Source: Streptomyces lydicus (GTDB lineage: Bacteria; Actinomycetota; Actinomycetes; Streptomycetales; Streptomycetaceae). Taken from it: 64,000 bases of DNA. The position numbers and the translations under genes were made by a program. The notes under the pieces were generated by a model. The model had not been told where the DNA came from, did no database searches, and saw only the letters and a program-made list of their open reading frames with translations. Positions 34,373 to 42,889 of the stretch are shown here, piece after piece; positions within the stretch are counted from its first letter, which is position 1; each line of letters opens with the position of its first letter. The DNA is taken from assembly GCF_001729485.1 (NCBI RefSeq), contig NZ_CP017157.1, positions 5,022,001 to 5,086,000 of the forward strand. The letters run 5' to 3'.

Positions 34373-34583
34373 GCCCCGGTCCTCCCTCCTGTGCCGGTGC
34401 CGATTCCACCGGCGCGGGCCGGACAGGCGCATCACCCGATGCGGGCGACGGCCGGCGCCCTGGCCGCTGCGATCAACGGCCGGCCGGGTGACCATGAAGG
34501 GGCCGGTCGCGGACCCGCGCAGGCGGGGGTGGCCGGGCCGGGCGCCGGACCGGCGCCCGCCTCGCAGCTACCGGGTGGTGCCC

Positions 34584-37220
34584 ATGACCGCAGCCTCGCC
34601 GACCCCGTCCGGGGATCCGCTGCTCGCCGCGAAGTTGTCGGTGCCGCCCGTCGTACCCGGCCTGGTCGCCCGCCGGCGGCTGCTGGACCGGCTCACCAAG
34701 GGGACGAACGGACCGCTGACGCTGGTCACCGGCCCGGCCGGCGCCGGCAAGACCACCGCCGTCGCCTCCTGGGCGCAGCAGGGCACCGTTCCCGGGCCCG
34801 TCGTGTGGGTGACGCCGGACCGCGAGGACTCCCCGCGGGTCTTCTGGGCCCACGTCCTGGAGGCGTTCCGGCGCCGCCTGCTCCTGCCGGACGGCGGCAC
34901 CGGCCTGCCGCCCGCGGGGGACGGCGCCGGCCGCGCGCTGCTGATCCGGTTCGCCGCGGCCCTGGAAGGGCTGGCCGAGCCGGTGGTGCTCGTCGTCGAC
35001 GGTCTCGACAAGGCGCCCGGCCGGGAGGTGGCCGCCGGGCTGCAGTTCCTGGTGGACCACGCCGGCCCGGCGCTGCGGCTGCTGCTGACCAGCCGGGTGG
35101 ACCCGCTGCTGCCGCTGCACCGCTACCGGGCGGAGGGCCGGCTGTGTGAACTCCGGGGCGCCGAGCTGGCGTTCACCCCGCGGGAGGCGGCGGCCCTGCT
35201 GCGCGGGCACGGCCTGGCGCCCGGTGCGGAGGTCGTCGCCGCGCTCACCCGCCGCACCGAGGGCTGGGCGGCCGGCCTGCGGCTGTGTGCCCTGGCCGGC
35301 CAGCGGTCCGGTGACCCGGCCGGCTTCGCCCGGTCGTACCTCGCCTCCGAGCAGGCGGTCGCCGACTATCTGCTGGCCGAGGTCCTCGACGCGCAGCCCG
35401 CGGCGGCCCGGGAGCTGCTCGCGCGCACCAGCGTCCTGGACCAGATCCACCCCGAACTCGCCGATGCGCTGACCGGGCGGGCGGACGCCGAGCTGATCCT
35501 GGACCGGCTGGTGCGGGACAACTGCTTCGTCCAGCCGGTCGCCGGCACCCGGTGGTTCCGCGTCCACCCGCTGTTCGCCGGGGTGCTGCACGCGCGGCTG
35601 CGCAGCCGGTGGCCGGGCCTCGAACCGGTGCTGCACCGCCGGGCGGCGCGCTGGTTCGCCGCCGCCGGGCAGCTCCCCGAGACGCTGGTGCACGCGGCCG
35701 CCGCCGGGGACTGGCCGTACGCCGCCGGGGAGGCCGTGCGGCAGCTGTTGGCCGGGCGGCTGCTCGCCGGGCTCGACGAGGGGCGGATCGACGCGGTCTT
35801 CTCCGGTATGCCGGCCGAGGTGCCGGGAGCCGAGGCGGCCCTGGTGACGGCGGCCCGCCTGCTGGCCCGGCACGACGCCGCGGCTGCCCGCCGCTGGGTG
35901 CTGCGGGCCGAGCGCCGGGTGCGGCACCGCGGGGCCGGGGCCGGTCCCGAGGTGCGGCTCACGCTGGCTCTGTTGCGGCTGCTGCTGGCGCCGCACGGCG
36001 CCGGGAGCGGGGCGGAGGCGGCGGCCCGGCGGACCGCGGAGCTGATGGCGGAGGTGCCCGCGTACCGGCTCAAGGAACACCCGGAGATCGAGGCGCTGCG
36101 ATGCCACGGCCGGGCCTGCGCCCTGCTGGCGTCCGGGCGCCCGGACGAGGCCCGGGCCGCCTTCGAGGAGACGGTGCGGGCCTGCACGGGCGAGGCGACC
36201 CACCTCGTACGGCACGCGGCGTGGGGGCGGCTCGCGCTGGCCGAGGCGGTCCGCGGTGAGCTCACCGCGGCCGCGGACCACGCCGCCCGCGCGCACGGCG
36301 TGGCCGAGCGGCAGGGCATACCCGAGGACCGGCGGTCGGGGGCCGGTCAGCTGGCCCTGGCCACGGTGGCGTGCGAGCGCTGCGACTTCGCGACGGCACG
36401 TCATCACCTGGCCCTGGCCGCCGAGTACGCCGACACCGGGGCCGACCCGGTGCTGCGCGCCGAACGGGCCGTCGTGGTGTCCCGCACGGAACTGGCGCAC
36501 GGCCGGTGGGCGGCGGCCTCGGCGGTCCTGGACGAGGCCGGGCCGCAGCCGCCAGGGTGGCCCGCCGGGCGGCTGGCCGTGGCGCGTTCGGCTGCCGCGC
36601 TGGCCCGCGGTGACCCCGCCGCGGCGCTCGCCGTCCTGCACCGGCCCGGCCCCCCGGGCGGCGGGCGGGCCGCCGTGCCCGGGGACGCCTCGCGGGCCGT
36701 GGCGCTGGCGCTCGCCCACCTCGCCGCGGGACGCCCCGCCCGTGCCCTCCGGCTCGTCGCGGCGGCCGACGCGTCCCCGGCGCCGGATCTGCCCGACCGC
36801 GTACGCATCCGTCTGCTGCGGGCCCGGGCCGCGGTGCTGGCCGGGGACCGGCCGACGGCCCGTGTCCTGCTGGGTGAGGCGCTGGACGCGGCCGCCCCCG
36901 AGCAGCTGCGCCTGCCGTTCGCGGAGGCCGGCCCCTGGCTGCGGCACCTGCTCCGGGACCTCCCGCCGCCCGCGGCACGGTGGTTGACCGCCGGGCCCCC
37001 GGGCCGCCCGGCCGGCCCGGTCCTCGTCGAGGCGCTGAGCGGCCGGGAGCGGGAGGTCCTGGCGTACGCGGCCCGGATGATGTCCAACGAGGAGATCGCC
37101 GCCGCGCTGCACCTGTCGGTCAACACCGTCAAGACGCACCTGCGCAGCGTCTACCGCAAACTCGGCACGTCCCGCCGCCGGGACGCCGTCGAGCGCTGCC
37201 GCGAGCTGCACCTCCTGTGA
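34584..37220 (+). CDS. LAL-type LuxR regulator (MalT-like, large ATP-binding)
   Basis: An 878-residue regulator. Residues about 20-300 form a STAND ATPase: Walker A GPAGAGKTT at about 49-57 and Walker B VVLVVDGLDK, followed by LLLTSRVDPLLPLHRYRA and the TRRTEGWAAGLRL motif of MalT-type proteins. A long TPR-like superhelix fills the middle. The last 64 residues are the LuxR helix-turn-helix (LSGREREVLAYAARMMSNEE, HLSVNTVKTHLRSVYRKLG). Such proteins are switched on by ATP and a small ligand or partner protein. Neighbours do not reveal the target; the divergent lipid-kinase operon is the closest candidate. Confidence 0.9.
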   Translation: MTAASPTPSGDPLLAAKLSVPPVVPGLVARRRLLDRLTKGTNGPLTLVTGPAGAGKTTAVASWAQQGTVPGPVVWVTPDREDSPRVFWAHVLEAFRRRLLLPDGGTGLPPAGDGAGRALLIRFAAALEGLAEPVVLVVDGLDKAPGREVAAGLQFLVDHAGPALRLLLTSRVDPLLPLHRYRAEGRLCELRGAELAFTPREAAALLRGHGLAPGAEVVAALTRRTEGWAAGLRLCALAGQRSGDPAGFARSYLASEQAVADYLLAEVLDAQPAAARELLARTSVLDQIHPELADALTGRADAELILDRLVRDNCFVQPVAGTRWFRVHPLFAGVLHARLRSRWPGLEPVLHRRAARWFAAAGQLPETLVHAAAAGDWPYAAGEAVRQLLAGRLLAGLDEGRIDAVFSGMPAEVPGAEAALVTAARLLARHDAAAARRWVLRAERRVRHRGAGAGPEVRLTLALLRLLLAPHGAGSGAEAAARRTAELMAEVPAYRLKEHPEIEALRCHGRACALLASGRPDEARAAFEETVRACTGEATHLVRHAAWGRLALAEAVRGELTAAADHAARAHGVAERQGIPEDRRSGAGQLALATVACERCDFATARHHLALAAEYADTGADPVLRAERAVVVSRTELAHGRWAAASAVLDEAGPQPPGWPAGRLAVARSAAALARGDPAAALAVLHRPGPPGGGRAAVPGDASRAVALALAHLAAGRPARALRLVAAADASPAPDLPDRVRIRLLRARAAVLAGDRPTARVLLGEALDAAAPEQLRLPFAEAGPWLRHLLRDLPPPAARWLTAGPPGRPAGPVLVEALSGREREVLAYAARMMSNEEIAAALHLSVNTVKTHLRSVYRKLGTSRRRDAVERCRELHLL

Positions 37221-37342
37221 CCCGGAGCCCTGGTCCCCGCCGGTTTCCCCGCCGGGTCATCCCCTGCGGGTGATGCCGTCCCGCCGCGCCGCGGACAGCA
37301 TGCGAGACGACGGTTTCCAGCGGCGCGAGGGGCGGTGTGGGC

Positions 37343-37540
37343 ATGCGTTACGAGTTCCGCGTGACCGGCCTCGTCTCCCCCGCCCTGGCCGAGGCGTTCC
37401 CGGAGCTGGAGCGGGAGCCCGTACCGCAGCAGACGCTGTTCCACGGCGCGGTGACGGACGAGGCGCACCTGTTCGGACTGCTCACCCGGTTCCAGGACCT
37501 CGGCCTGTGCATCGAGGAAATGCGCCGCCTTCCGGAGTGA
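37343..37540 (+). CDS. Small conserved-looking protein of unknown function
   Basis: A 65-residue protein (MRYEFRVTGLVSPALAEAF, then QQTLFHGAVTDEAHLFGLL and EEMRRLPE). Strand-helix-helix-strand character and strong third-position G/C support coding. It resembles small streptomycete proteins of a ferredoxin-like alpha/beta build, but I cannot name the family. The start at ATG 37343 could instead be GTG 37337, two codons earlier. It precedes the membrane protein gene by 11 bp and is likely in the same operon. Confidence 0.65.
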   Translation: MRYEFRVTGLVSPALAEAFPELEREPVPQQTLFHGAVTDEAHLFGLLTRFQDLGLCIEEMRRLPE

Positions 37541-37551
37541 GGAGACACGCC

Positions 37552-38814
37552 ATGAGTTCGCCCCGCCCCCTGCGCTACACGGGCGCGACCGTGCTGCTGG
37601 TACTGGCTGTGCTCCTGGCCCCTCTCGCCACCGTCTCGACCTGGGTGAGCAGTCAGATCTCCGACTCCAGCAGGTATGTGCAGACCGTCGCGCCGCTGGC
37701 CACCGAGCCCTCCGTGCAGGACGCGGTGACCGACCGGCTGACCAACCGGGTGGTCGGCCAGGTCGACGTCCAGGGGATCACCAACTCGCTCGCCGCCACC
37801 CTCAAGAAGGCCGGCGCCCCGCCCCTTGTGGTCGAGCACACCCCGGAGCTGGCCGGCCCCCTGAAGGACGCGCTCACCAAGACCGTGCACAAGGTGGTGT
37901 CGAAGGTGGTGACCAGCGACCAGTTCTCCCAGCTGTGGGACGTCGCCAACCGCCAGGCGCACGCCGCGGTGGTGAAGGTCCTCACCGGCGAGGGGAACAG
38001 CGCGGTCCAGGCCCGGGGCAACACCGTCGTCCTGGACATCGGCACCGTCGTCGACAACGTCAAACAGCACCTGGTGGACGCGGGGTTCAAGAAGGCGTCG
38101 GCGATCCCGCAGCCCGACCGGACGATCACGCTGCTGAAGACCGACAAGCTCCAGCAGGCGCAGACACTGATGCGGCTGCTCAACGTCCTCGGTGTCTGGC
38201 TGCCCGTCCTGGCGCTGGTGTGCGCCGCCCTCGGCATCTGGGTGGCGCCCGCGCACCGGGTGGCGCTGCTGGCCACCGCGATCGGCACCGGGGTGATGAT
38301 GGCCGTGCTGCTCATCGCGCTCGTCGTGCTGCGCGGCGTCTACCTGGACTCCGTCCCGCCCAGCGCGCTGCCGGAGAACGCGGCCGCCGCCGTCTTCGAC
38401 ACCCTGGTGCGCTTCCTGCGCCAGAGCGCCTGGACGGTGCTGCTCGTCTCGGTGATCACGGCGCTGGCGGCCGCCCTGTACGGCCCGAGTCGCGCCGCCC
38501 GCGCGGTGCGCTCCGGGACGACCCGGGGCACCGGTTCCGTCGGCCGGGCGGCGGCCCGCCGGGGGATGCGCACCGGCACCATGGGCCGGTGGCTGGACAC
38601 CCACCGCGGCTGGACCACCGGTGTCGTCATCGCCGGCGGCGCGCTGGCCCTGATCCTGTGGAACTACCCCACTCCCGGGGCGGTGGCGCTCGTCCTCGGT
38701 CTGGTCCTCCTCGTGCTGGCGCTGCTCGGCGTGCTCGCCGCGGCCGGCGGCCCACCGGTACGCACCCCGCCCGGCCCTGACCGGCCGCGCGGCGAGTCGC
38801 CAGGACCGGACTGA
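37552..38814 (+). CDS. Integral membrane protein with large extracytoplasmic loop
   Basis: A 420-residue protein with an N-terminal helix (GATVLLVLAVLLAPLATV), then a polar domain of roughly 170 residues with several coiled segments (AATLKKAG, DALTKTVHKVVSKVV, GTVVDNVKQHLVDAGFKKA), then two helices around LGVWLPVLALVCAALGIWV and GVMMAVLLIALVVLRGVYL, one at WTVLLVSVITALAAAL and two near the C terminus. The C-terminal tail is Pro/Arg/Gly-rich. The topology suggests a large outer loop. GGAG follows directly on the upstream stop and precedes the ATG. Family unassigned; function unknown. Confidence 0.75.
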   Translation: MSSPRPLRYTGATVLLVLAVLLAPLATVSTWVSSQISDSSRYVQTVAPLATEPSVQDAVTDRLTNRVVGQVDVQGITNSLAATLKKAGAPPLVVEHTPELAGPLKDALTKTVHKVVSKVVTSDQFSQLWDVANRQAHAAVVKVLTGEGNSAVQARGNTVVLDIGTVVDNVKQHLVDAGFKKASAIPQPDRTITLLKTDKLQQAQTLMRLLNVLGVWLPVLALVCAALGIWVAPAHRVALLATAIGTGVMMAVLLIALVVLRGVYLDSVPPSALPENAAAAVFDTLVRFLRQSAWTVLLVSVITALAAALYGPSRAARAVRSGTTRGTGSVGRAAARRGMRTGTMGRWLDTHRGWTTGVVIAGGALALILWNYPTPGAVALVLGLVLLVLALLGVLAAAGGPPVRTPPGPDRPRGESPGPD

Positions 38815-38871
38815 CAGCGCCGCCGATCCGCGGGCAGTCGGCTCACCGATCGCGGGGTTCGCCGGGCCATT

Positions 38872-38887
38872 GGTACGGTCGGGTACC
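38872..38887. promoter_or_regulatory. Short dyad upstream of the Lrp-type regulator
   Basis: GGTAC (38872-38876) and GTACC (38883-38887) form a 5-bp inverted repeat around a 6-base centre, ending 29 bp before the Lrp-type start codon. Lrp/AsnC proteins commonly bind such dyads in their own promoters. Evidence is positional only. Confidence 0.3.
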
Positions 38888-38916
38888 GACTTCGCCGACC
38901 GTAAGGGCGTGGACCG

Positions 38917-39396
38917 ATGCCTGTGGACGCCCTGGACGCCAAGATCCTCCGCCTGCTGCTGGAGCAGCCGCGCACCAGTGTGCGGGAGTACGCGCGGGTG
39001 CTCGGGGTCGCCCGGGGCACCGTGCAGGCCCGGCTGGACCGGCTCGAACGGGACGGTGTGATCACCGCGTACAGTCCGCTGCTCTCCCCCGCCGCGCTCG
39101 GCCACCCCGTGCTCGCCTTCGTGCACATCGAGGTGACCCAGGGCCGTCTGGAGGAGGTGGCCGAGGCGCTGGCGGAGGTGCCGCAGATCATCGAGGCGTT
39201 CTCGACGACCGGCGGCGGGGACCTGCTGACCCGGGTGGTGGCCCGGGACCCGGCGCACCTGGAGGACGTGATCCAGCGGCTGATCAGCCTGCCGGGCGTG
39301 GTCCGTACGCGGACGGAGATGGCGCTGCGCGAGCGGGTGCCGCACCGGATGCTGCCGCTGGTGGAGGCGGTGGGCCGGGCGGCGAAGCCACGCTGA
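38917..39396 (+). CDS. Lrp/AsnC family transcriptional regulator
   Basis: A 159-residue protein with an N-terminal winged helix (LDAKILRLLLEQPRTSVREY, then VARGTVQARLDRLERDGVI) and a C-terminal RAM effector domain (AFVHIEVTQGRLEEV, FSTTGGGDLLTRVVARD, LPGVVRTRTEMALRE). Proteins of this family sense amino acids or related metabolites as octamers. ATG 38917 is the usual start (MPVDALDAKIL). The HAD phosphatase downstream is separated by 55 bp and may or may not be co-transcribed. Confidence 0.9.
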   Translation: MPVDALDAKILRLLLEQPRTSVREYARVLGVARGTVQARLDRLERDGVITAYSPLLSPAALGHPVLAFVHIEVTQGRLEEVAEALAEVPQIIEAFSTTGGGDLLTRVVARDPAHLEDVIQRLISLPGVVRTRTEMALRERVPHRMLPLVEAVGRAAKPR

Positions 39397-39451
39397 GCCG
39401 GGCGGGCCGCCGGGGAGCCGTACCGGAGCGCGGCTTGGCATGCTGGACGGC

Positions 39452-40162
39452 ATGAACGCCTCCCCCGCCTCCCGGGTCCCGCCCACTCCGGTGATCTTCG
39501 ATCTCGACGGCACGCTGGTGGACAGTGAGCCGAACTACTACGAGGCGGGCCGCCGGCTGCTGGCCGGCTACGGCGTGGCCGACTTCAGCTGGGAGCACCA
39601 CACCCGCTTCATCGGCATCGGCACCCGGGAGACCCTGGAGATCCTGCGCCGCGAGTTCGGTCTCGACGCGCCGGTCGAGGAGCTGCTGGCCGGGAAGAAC
39701 CGCGTCTATCTGGAGCTGGCCCGGGCGCACACCGAGGTCTTCCCCGAGATGCGGGCGCTGGTGGAGCAGCTGGCGGCGGCCGGGCATCCGATGGCGGTGG
39801 CGTCGGGGTCCTCGCGGGCCGCGATCGAGGCGGTGCTGGCCGGCACGGGGCTGGACGCGCTGCTGACGACCGTGGTCTCGGCCGAGGAGGTGGCGCACGG
39901 CAAGCCGGCGCCGGACGTGTTCCTGGAGGCGGCGCGGCGGCTGGGTGTCGACCCCGCCGCCTGTGTGGTGCTGGAGGACGCGGCGCCCGGTGCCCTCGCG
40001 GCGCACCGGGCGGGCATGCGGTGCATCGCCGTGCCGTACGTGGCCGGCACGGCCGGGGATCCGGCGTTCGCGCACGCCGGGCTGCTGTTCAGGGACGGCC
40101 AGCGGGAGTTCACGGCCCGGGCCGCGTACGCGTGGCTGGGACGGCCGGTCCGGTCCTCCTGA
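39452..40162 (+). CDS. HAD-superfamily phosphatase (beta-phosphoglucomutase-like subgroup)
   Basis: A 236-residue hydrolase with motif I IFDLDGTLVDSE (nucleophile and acid Asp), the helical cap typical of subfamily IA, motif II AVASGSSRAAIEA, motif III Lys in EVAHGKPAPDVFLEAARRLG and motif IV VVLEDAAPGALAAHRAGM. All catalytic residues are present. It most resembles beta-phosphoglucomutase/sugar-phosphate phosphatases; the substrate cannot be told. ATG 39452 and the alternative 39440 both have weak ribosome sites. Confidence 0.88.
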   Translation: MNASPASRVPPTPVIFDLDGTLVDSEPNYYEAGRRLLAGYGVADFSWEHHTRFIGIGTRETLEILRREFGLDAPVEELLAGKNRVYLELARAHTEVFPEMRALVEQLAAAGHPMAVASGSSRAAIEAVLAGTGLDALLTTVVSAEEVAHGKPAPDVFLEAARRLGVDPAACVVLEDAAPGALAAHRAGMRCIAVPYVAGTAGDPAFAHAGLLFRDGQREFTARAAYAWLGRPVRSS

Positions 40163-40173
40163 GGGCGCCCCGC

Positions 40174-40232
40174 GGGCCGATGACCGCCGGGGCGGTCATC
40201 GGCCCGGCCGCCACCCGGAACCGGGTGGCGGC
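40174..40232. terminator. Two back-to-back hairpins between convergent genes
   Basis: First hairpin: a perfect 15-bp inverted repeat, GGGCCGATGACCGCC (40174-40188) and 40191-40205. Second: a perfect 12-bp repeat, GCCGCCACCCGG (40207-40218) and 40221-40232, with a two-base centre. They fill almost the whole gap between the HAD gene and the oppositely oriented binding-protein gene and should stop transcription both ways. Confidence 0.8.
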
Positions 40233-40237
40233 GGCCG

Positions 40238-41320
40238 TCACTTCAGGCCGAGCGACGCGCAGGCGGAGGCGAGGTCGCCGGCGCAGAGGAGGTCGGTGCG
40301 GACCACGCCGTCGCGTACGACGGTGTCGTTCACATTCTTCTTGGTGACGATCTGAGCCTTGAACAGCCGGGCCGGGATACCGGACTTGCTGCTGTTACCG
40401 GCGGTAGTAGTCGTCAGCCCGTTGATGCTCTTCCCGCGCAGCAGCCGGAAGGCGATTTCTGCGGCGGTTTCGGCCTCCGGCCGGACTTCCTTGTAAATGG
40501 TGAAGGACTGCGTGCCGGCTATGACCCGCTGCAGCGCGGGGAGTTCGGCGTCCTGGCCGCCGAGCGGCACATTCTTGAGGCCCGCCGCCTTCAGCGCCTC
40601 GGCGATACCGCCGGCCATGCCGTCGTTGGCGGAGTACACCGCGTCAAATCCTTGCGGGCCACGGGAGTTGATGACATCCGTCATCTTCTTCTTGGCGATC
40701 GCCGCGTCCCAGTCGGGGATGTCCTTCTCGTAGACGACCTTGTGAACCTTGCCGTCCAGGACGTCATGGGCGCCCTTCTTGTAGGACGGCGCATTCGGGT
40801 CGGTGGGCGAGCCGTTCATCATGACGACGTCGGCGGCGGCCGCCCGGGAGCCGAGCGCGTCGAGCAGGCCCTGGCCCTGCAGCCGGCCGATCTTCTCGTT
40901 GTCGTAGGAGACGTACGCCGCGACGTCACCCTCGGCGAGCCGGTCGTACGCGACGACCTGGACGCCCTTCTTGGCGGCCGAGTCCACCCAGCTCTTGGCC
41001 GCCTGCGCGTCGACCGGGTCAAGAATGATGACCTTTACACCCTTCTTCACGAGGGCGTCGAACTGTCTTTTCTGCGTATCGACTTGCTGCTCGGCATTGC
41101 CGTAATCGACCTTGCATTCGAGGCACAGCGAGGCTATCCGCGAGGAAATGATGCGGTGGTCGAACTTCTCATAGCGGGCCGCTTTGTTCTCCGGGAGAAG
41201 CAGACCTATGGCGTCCTTGCCGGCGCCGGCTTCCTGTTGATCTTTCCCACAGGCCGCCAAGGGCGCCGCGAGCGAAAGCGCCATTGCACTGACGAGCGCG
41301 CGCCGCATTATTGCATTCAT
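40238..41320 (-). CDS. Orphan sugar-binding lipoprotein (xylose/ribose-type ABC substrate-binding protein)
   Basis: A 360-residue lipoprotein. The signal peptide ends at PLAAC (Cys 24) and leads to a periplasmic-binding type I fold: AIGLLLPENKAARYEKFD, VKVIILDPVDAQAAKSW, VQVVAYDRLAEGDVAAYVSYD, AVYSANDGMAGGIAEAL and PLGGQDAELPALQRVIAGTQ. These are close to XylF/RbsB-type proteins, so a pentose or similar sugar is the likely ligand. The start at ATG 41320 follows GGGAGGT by nine bases. No permease or ATPase gene lies on either side, so it must work with a transporter encoded elsewhere or serve in sensing. Codon use near the 5' end is less G+C-biased. Confidence 0.85.
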   Translation of the reverse strand: MNAIMRRALVSAMALSLAAPLAACGKDQQEAGAGKDAIGLLLPENKAARYEKFDHRIISSRIASLCLECKVDYGNAEQQVDTQKRQFDALVKKGVKVIILDPVDAQAAKSWVDSAAKKGVQVVAYDRLAEGDVAAYVSYDNEKIGRLQGQGLLDALGSRAAAADVVMMNGSPTDPNAPSYKKGAHDVLDGKVHKVVYEKDIPDWDAAIAKKKMTDVINSRGPQGFDAVYSANDGMAGGIAEALKAAGLKNVPLGGQDAELPALQRVIAGTQSFTIYKEVRPEAETAAEIAFRLLRGKSINGLTTTTAGNSSKSGIPARLFKAQIVTKKNVNDTVVRDGVVRTDLLCAGDLASACASLGLK

Positions 41321-41372
41321 TTTTTCGGTACCTCCCATGGGGCCGCCTGACCCGGCCCAGAACTGTCGCAGT

Positions 41373-41385
41373 GAACGTCACGTTC
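41373..41385. promoter_or_regulatory. 13-bp palindrome upstream of the sugar-binding protein gene
   Basis: GAACGTCACGTTC is a perfect palindrome around a central base, 53 bp upstream of the start codon in a 267-bp intergenic region that is A+T-richer than average (41400-41450). It has the size of a LacI- or ROK-type operator half-pair and may mediate sugar control. Confidence 0.35.
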
Positions 41386-41587
41386 CGCCTGATCGTCAAG
41401 AATCGAAGCAATAACGATACGAAAGCGAGCCGCAAGTTGAGTCTCTGAACGGCGTTCACCCACCGGGCTTTCCGGATCGTTCGCTTTGTCGGCGAATTGG
41501 CCTTGCTCGCCACGGATGCACCGTTCGACCACTCCTGCGCACTTGCCCGGGGCGCCGCCGCTCCGCCCAGGACCGTCGGACAGGCCC

Positions 41588-42781
41588 TCAGGGCCCGATG
41601 GTCCGCGCGATGTCCAGCGTCAGCCGCTGCCACGGGTCGCGCGGGTCGCGGTGGGTGAGTGCGGCGACGCGGCGCAGGCGGTAGCGCAGGGACTGGGGGT
41701 GCAGGCCGAGCGTGCGGGCGGCAGCGGTCGCGGAGCCGGCGTCGAGGTAGGCAGTGAGCGCCTCCAGCAGGTGCCGCCGGCCGGGGTGGACCAGGGGGCC
41801 GAGCAGCAGGCGGCTGATCCGGTCGGGGGTGGTGGCCGGGCGACCCGCGAGCAGCGCCAGGACGTGGGCGTCGCCGTCGGTCAGCAGCCGCGCGGGGTGG
41901 TGGGCGTGCGCGGGTGCGGTGTCCAGGGCGTCGGCGGCGAGGCGGTGCGCCACGGCGATCCGGTCCAGGGGCTCTTCGGAGACCGCGCAGCCGCGCAGGG
42001 CGCGTTCGCGCAGCGCCGCCGCGGCGGTACGGCCGGCCGCGGCGGGCAGCATCAGGACAAGGCGTGAGCCGCGCACCGTCGCCGTCGAGGTGACCTGCGC
42101 GTCGTCGGCGCGCGCGGTGAGCGTGGCGAGCAGTTCGGTGGCCGTCTCCCGGGTCACGCCGGGGCCGCCGTCCGGCTCCGCCGGCTCGGCCACCAACAGG
42201 CAGTAGGGATCCGGGAGTTGGACGCCCAGCCGGGCGGCACGGTCGGTCAGCGCCCCGACGGAGGCGTGCCGTCCGGCGATCAGGTCGTCGAGCAGCAGCC
42301 GCAGCGCCCGGTCCCGGTCCGCCGCGAGGTCCTCGCTGGTGGCGGTGTAGGCGGCGGCCATCTCCTCGGAGAGGGTGTCGAGGGTGGTCAGCGCCATCCG
42401 TGCGAGCGCGAAGGCGTCCGCCGCGTCCGGGGGTGGCGTACAGGCCGCGACCTCGTCCGTGAGGGCGGTGACCGCGACCCGGTAGGCCCGCAGGACCGCC
42501 TGCACCGGCCGGCCGTCCGCGGCCCGCGCCGCCGCGATACCGCGCAGCCGCCGAAGGTCCGCGGGGGTGAGCGCACCGTCGGTGGCCCACAGGTGCAGCA
42601 TCCGCTCCAGCGCCCAGGCGGCGATGGCGCGCACCTCACGCAGCCGCTCGTCGTCGAGCGCGGCGTAGGCCGGAACCTGTGCGCGGACGGCGGCGACCAG
42701 CGCCGCGACGACCCTCGGGGCGGCGATCAGTTCCTGGCGGATGCGCTCCCGCCCCTCCCGGCCGCCTCCCCGTTCCTTCAT
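41588..42781 (-). CDS. PucR/CdaR-type transcriptional regulator
   Basis: A 397-residue regulator with a long helical N-terminal region (residues 20-170), a GGDEF-like central CdaR domain and a C-terminal PucR helix-turn-helix (LLEALTAYLDAGSATAAARTLGLH, then SLRYRLRRVAALT). Members respond to purine or carbon metabolites. It diverges from the lactate monooxygenase gene with only 108 bp between starts, so regulation of that gene is likely. Start at ATG 42781 (MKERGGG) is the first plausible one, though without a clear ribosome site. Confidence 0.85.
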   Translation of the reverse strand: MKERGGGREGRERIRQELIAAPRVVAALVAAVRAQVPAYAALDDERLREVRAIAAWALERMLHLWATDGALTPADLRRLRGIAAARAADGRPVQAVLRAYRVAVTALTDEVAACTPPPDAADAFALARMALTTLDTLSEEMAAAYTATSEDLAADRDRALRLLLDDLIAGRHASVGALTDRAARLGVQLPDPYCLLVAEPAEPDGGPGVTRETATELLATLTARADDAQVTSTATVRGSRLVLMLPAAAGRTAAAALRERALRGCAVSEEPLDRIAVAHRLAADALDTAPAHAHHPARLLTDGDAHVLALLAGRPATTPDRISRLLLGPLVHPGRRHLLEALTAYLDAGSATAAARTLGLHPQSLRYRLRRVAALTHRDPRDPWQRLTLDIARTIGP

Positions 42782-42889
42782 CACAAGGTGATGATTCCAC
42801 CCGCCGGTTGTGCGCAGCACGGTGGACGGAACTTGTCACTGTCGCCAGGATCGCGGTGAACCAGGCGGTCTCACGACGAGAGGCGGGAC

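Noticed and set aside
34473..37211. A 900-codon minus-strand frame opposite the LAL regulator
   Set aside because: It is an exact antisense shadow of a gene with clear Walker and LuxR motifs and has no domain of its own.
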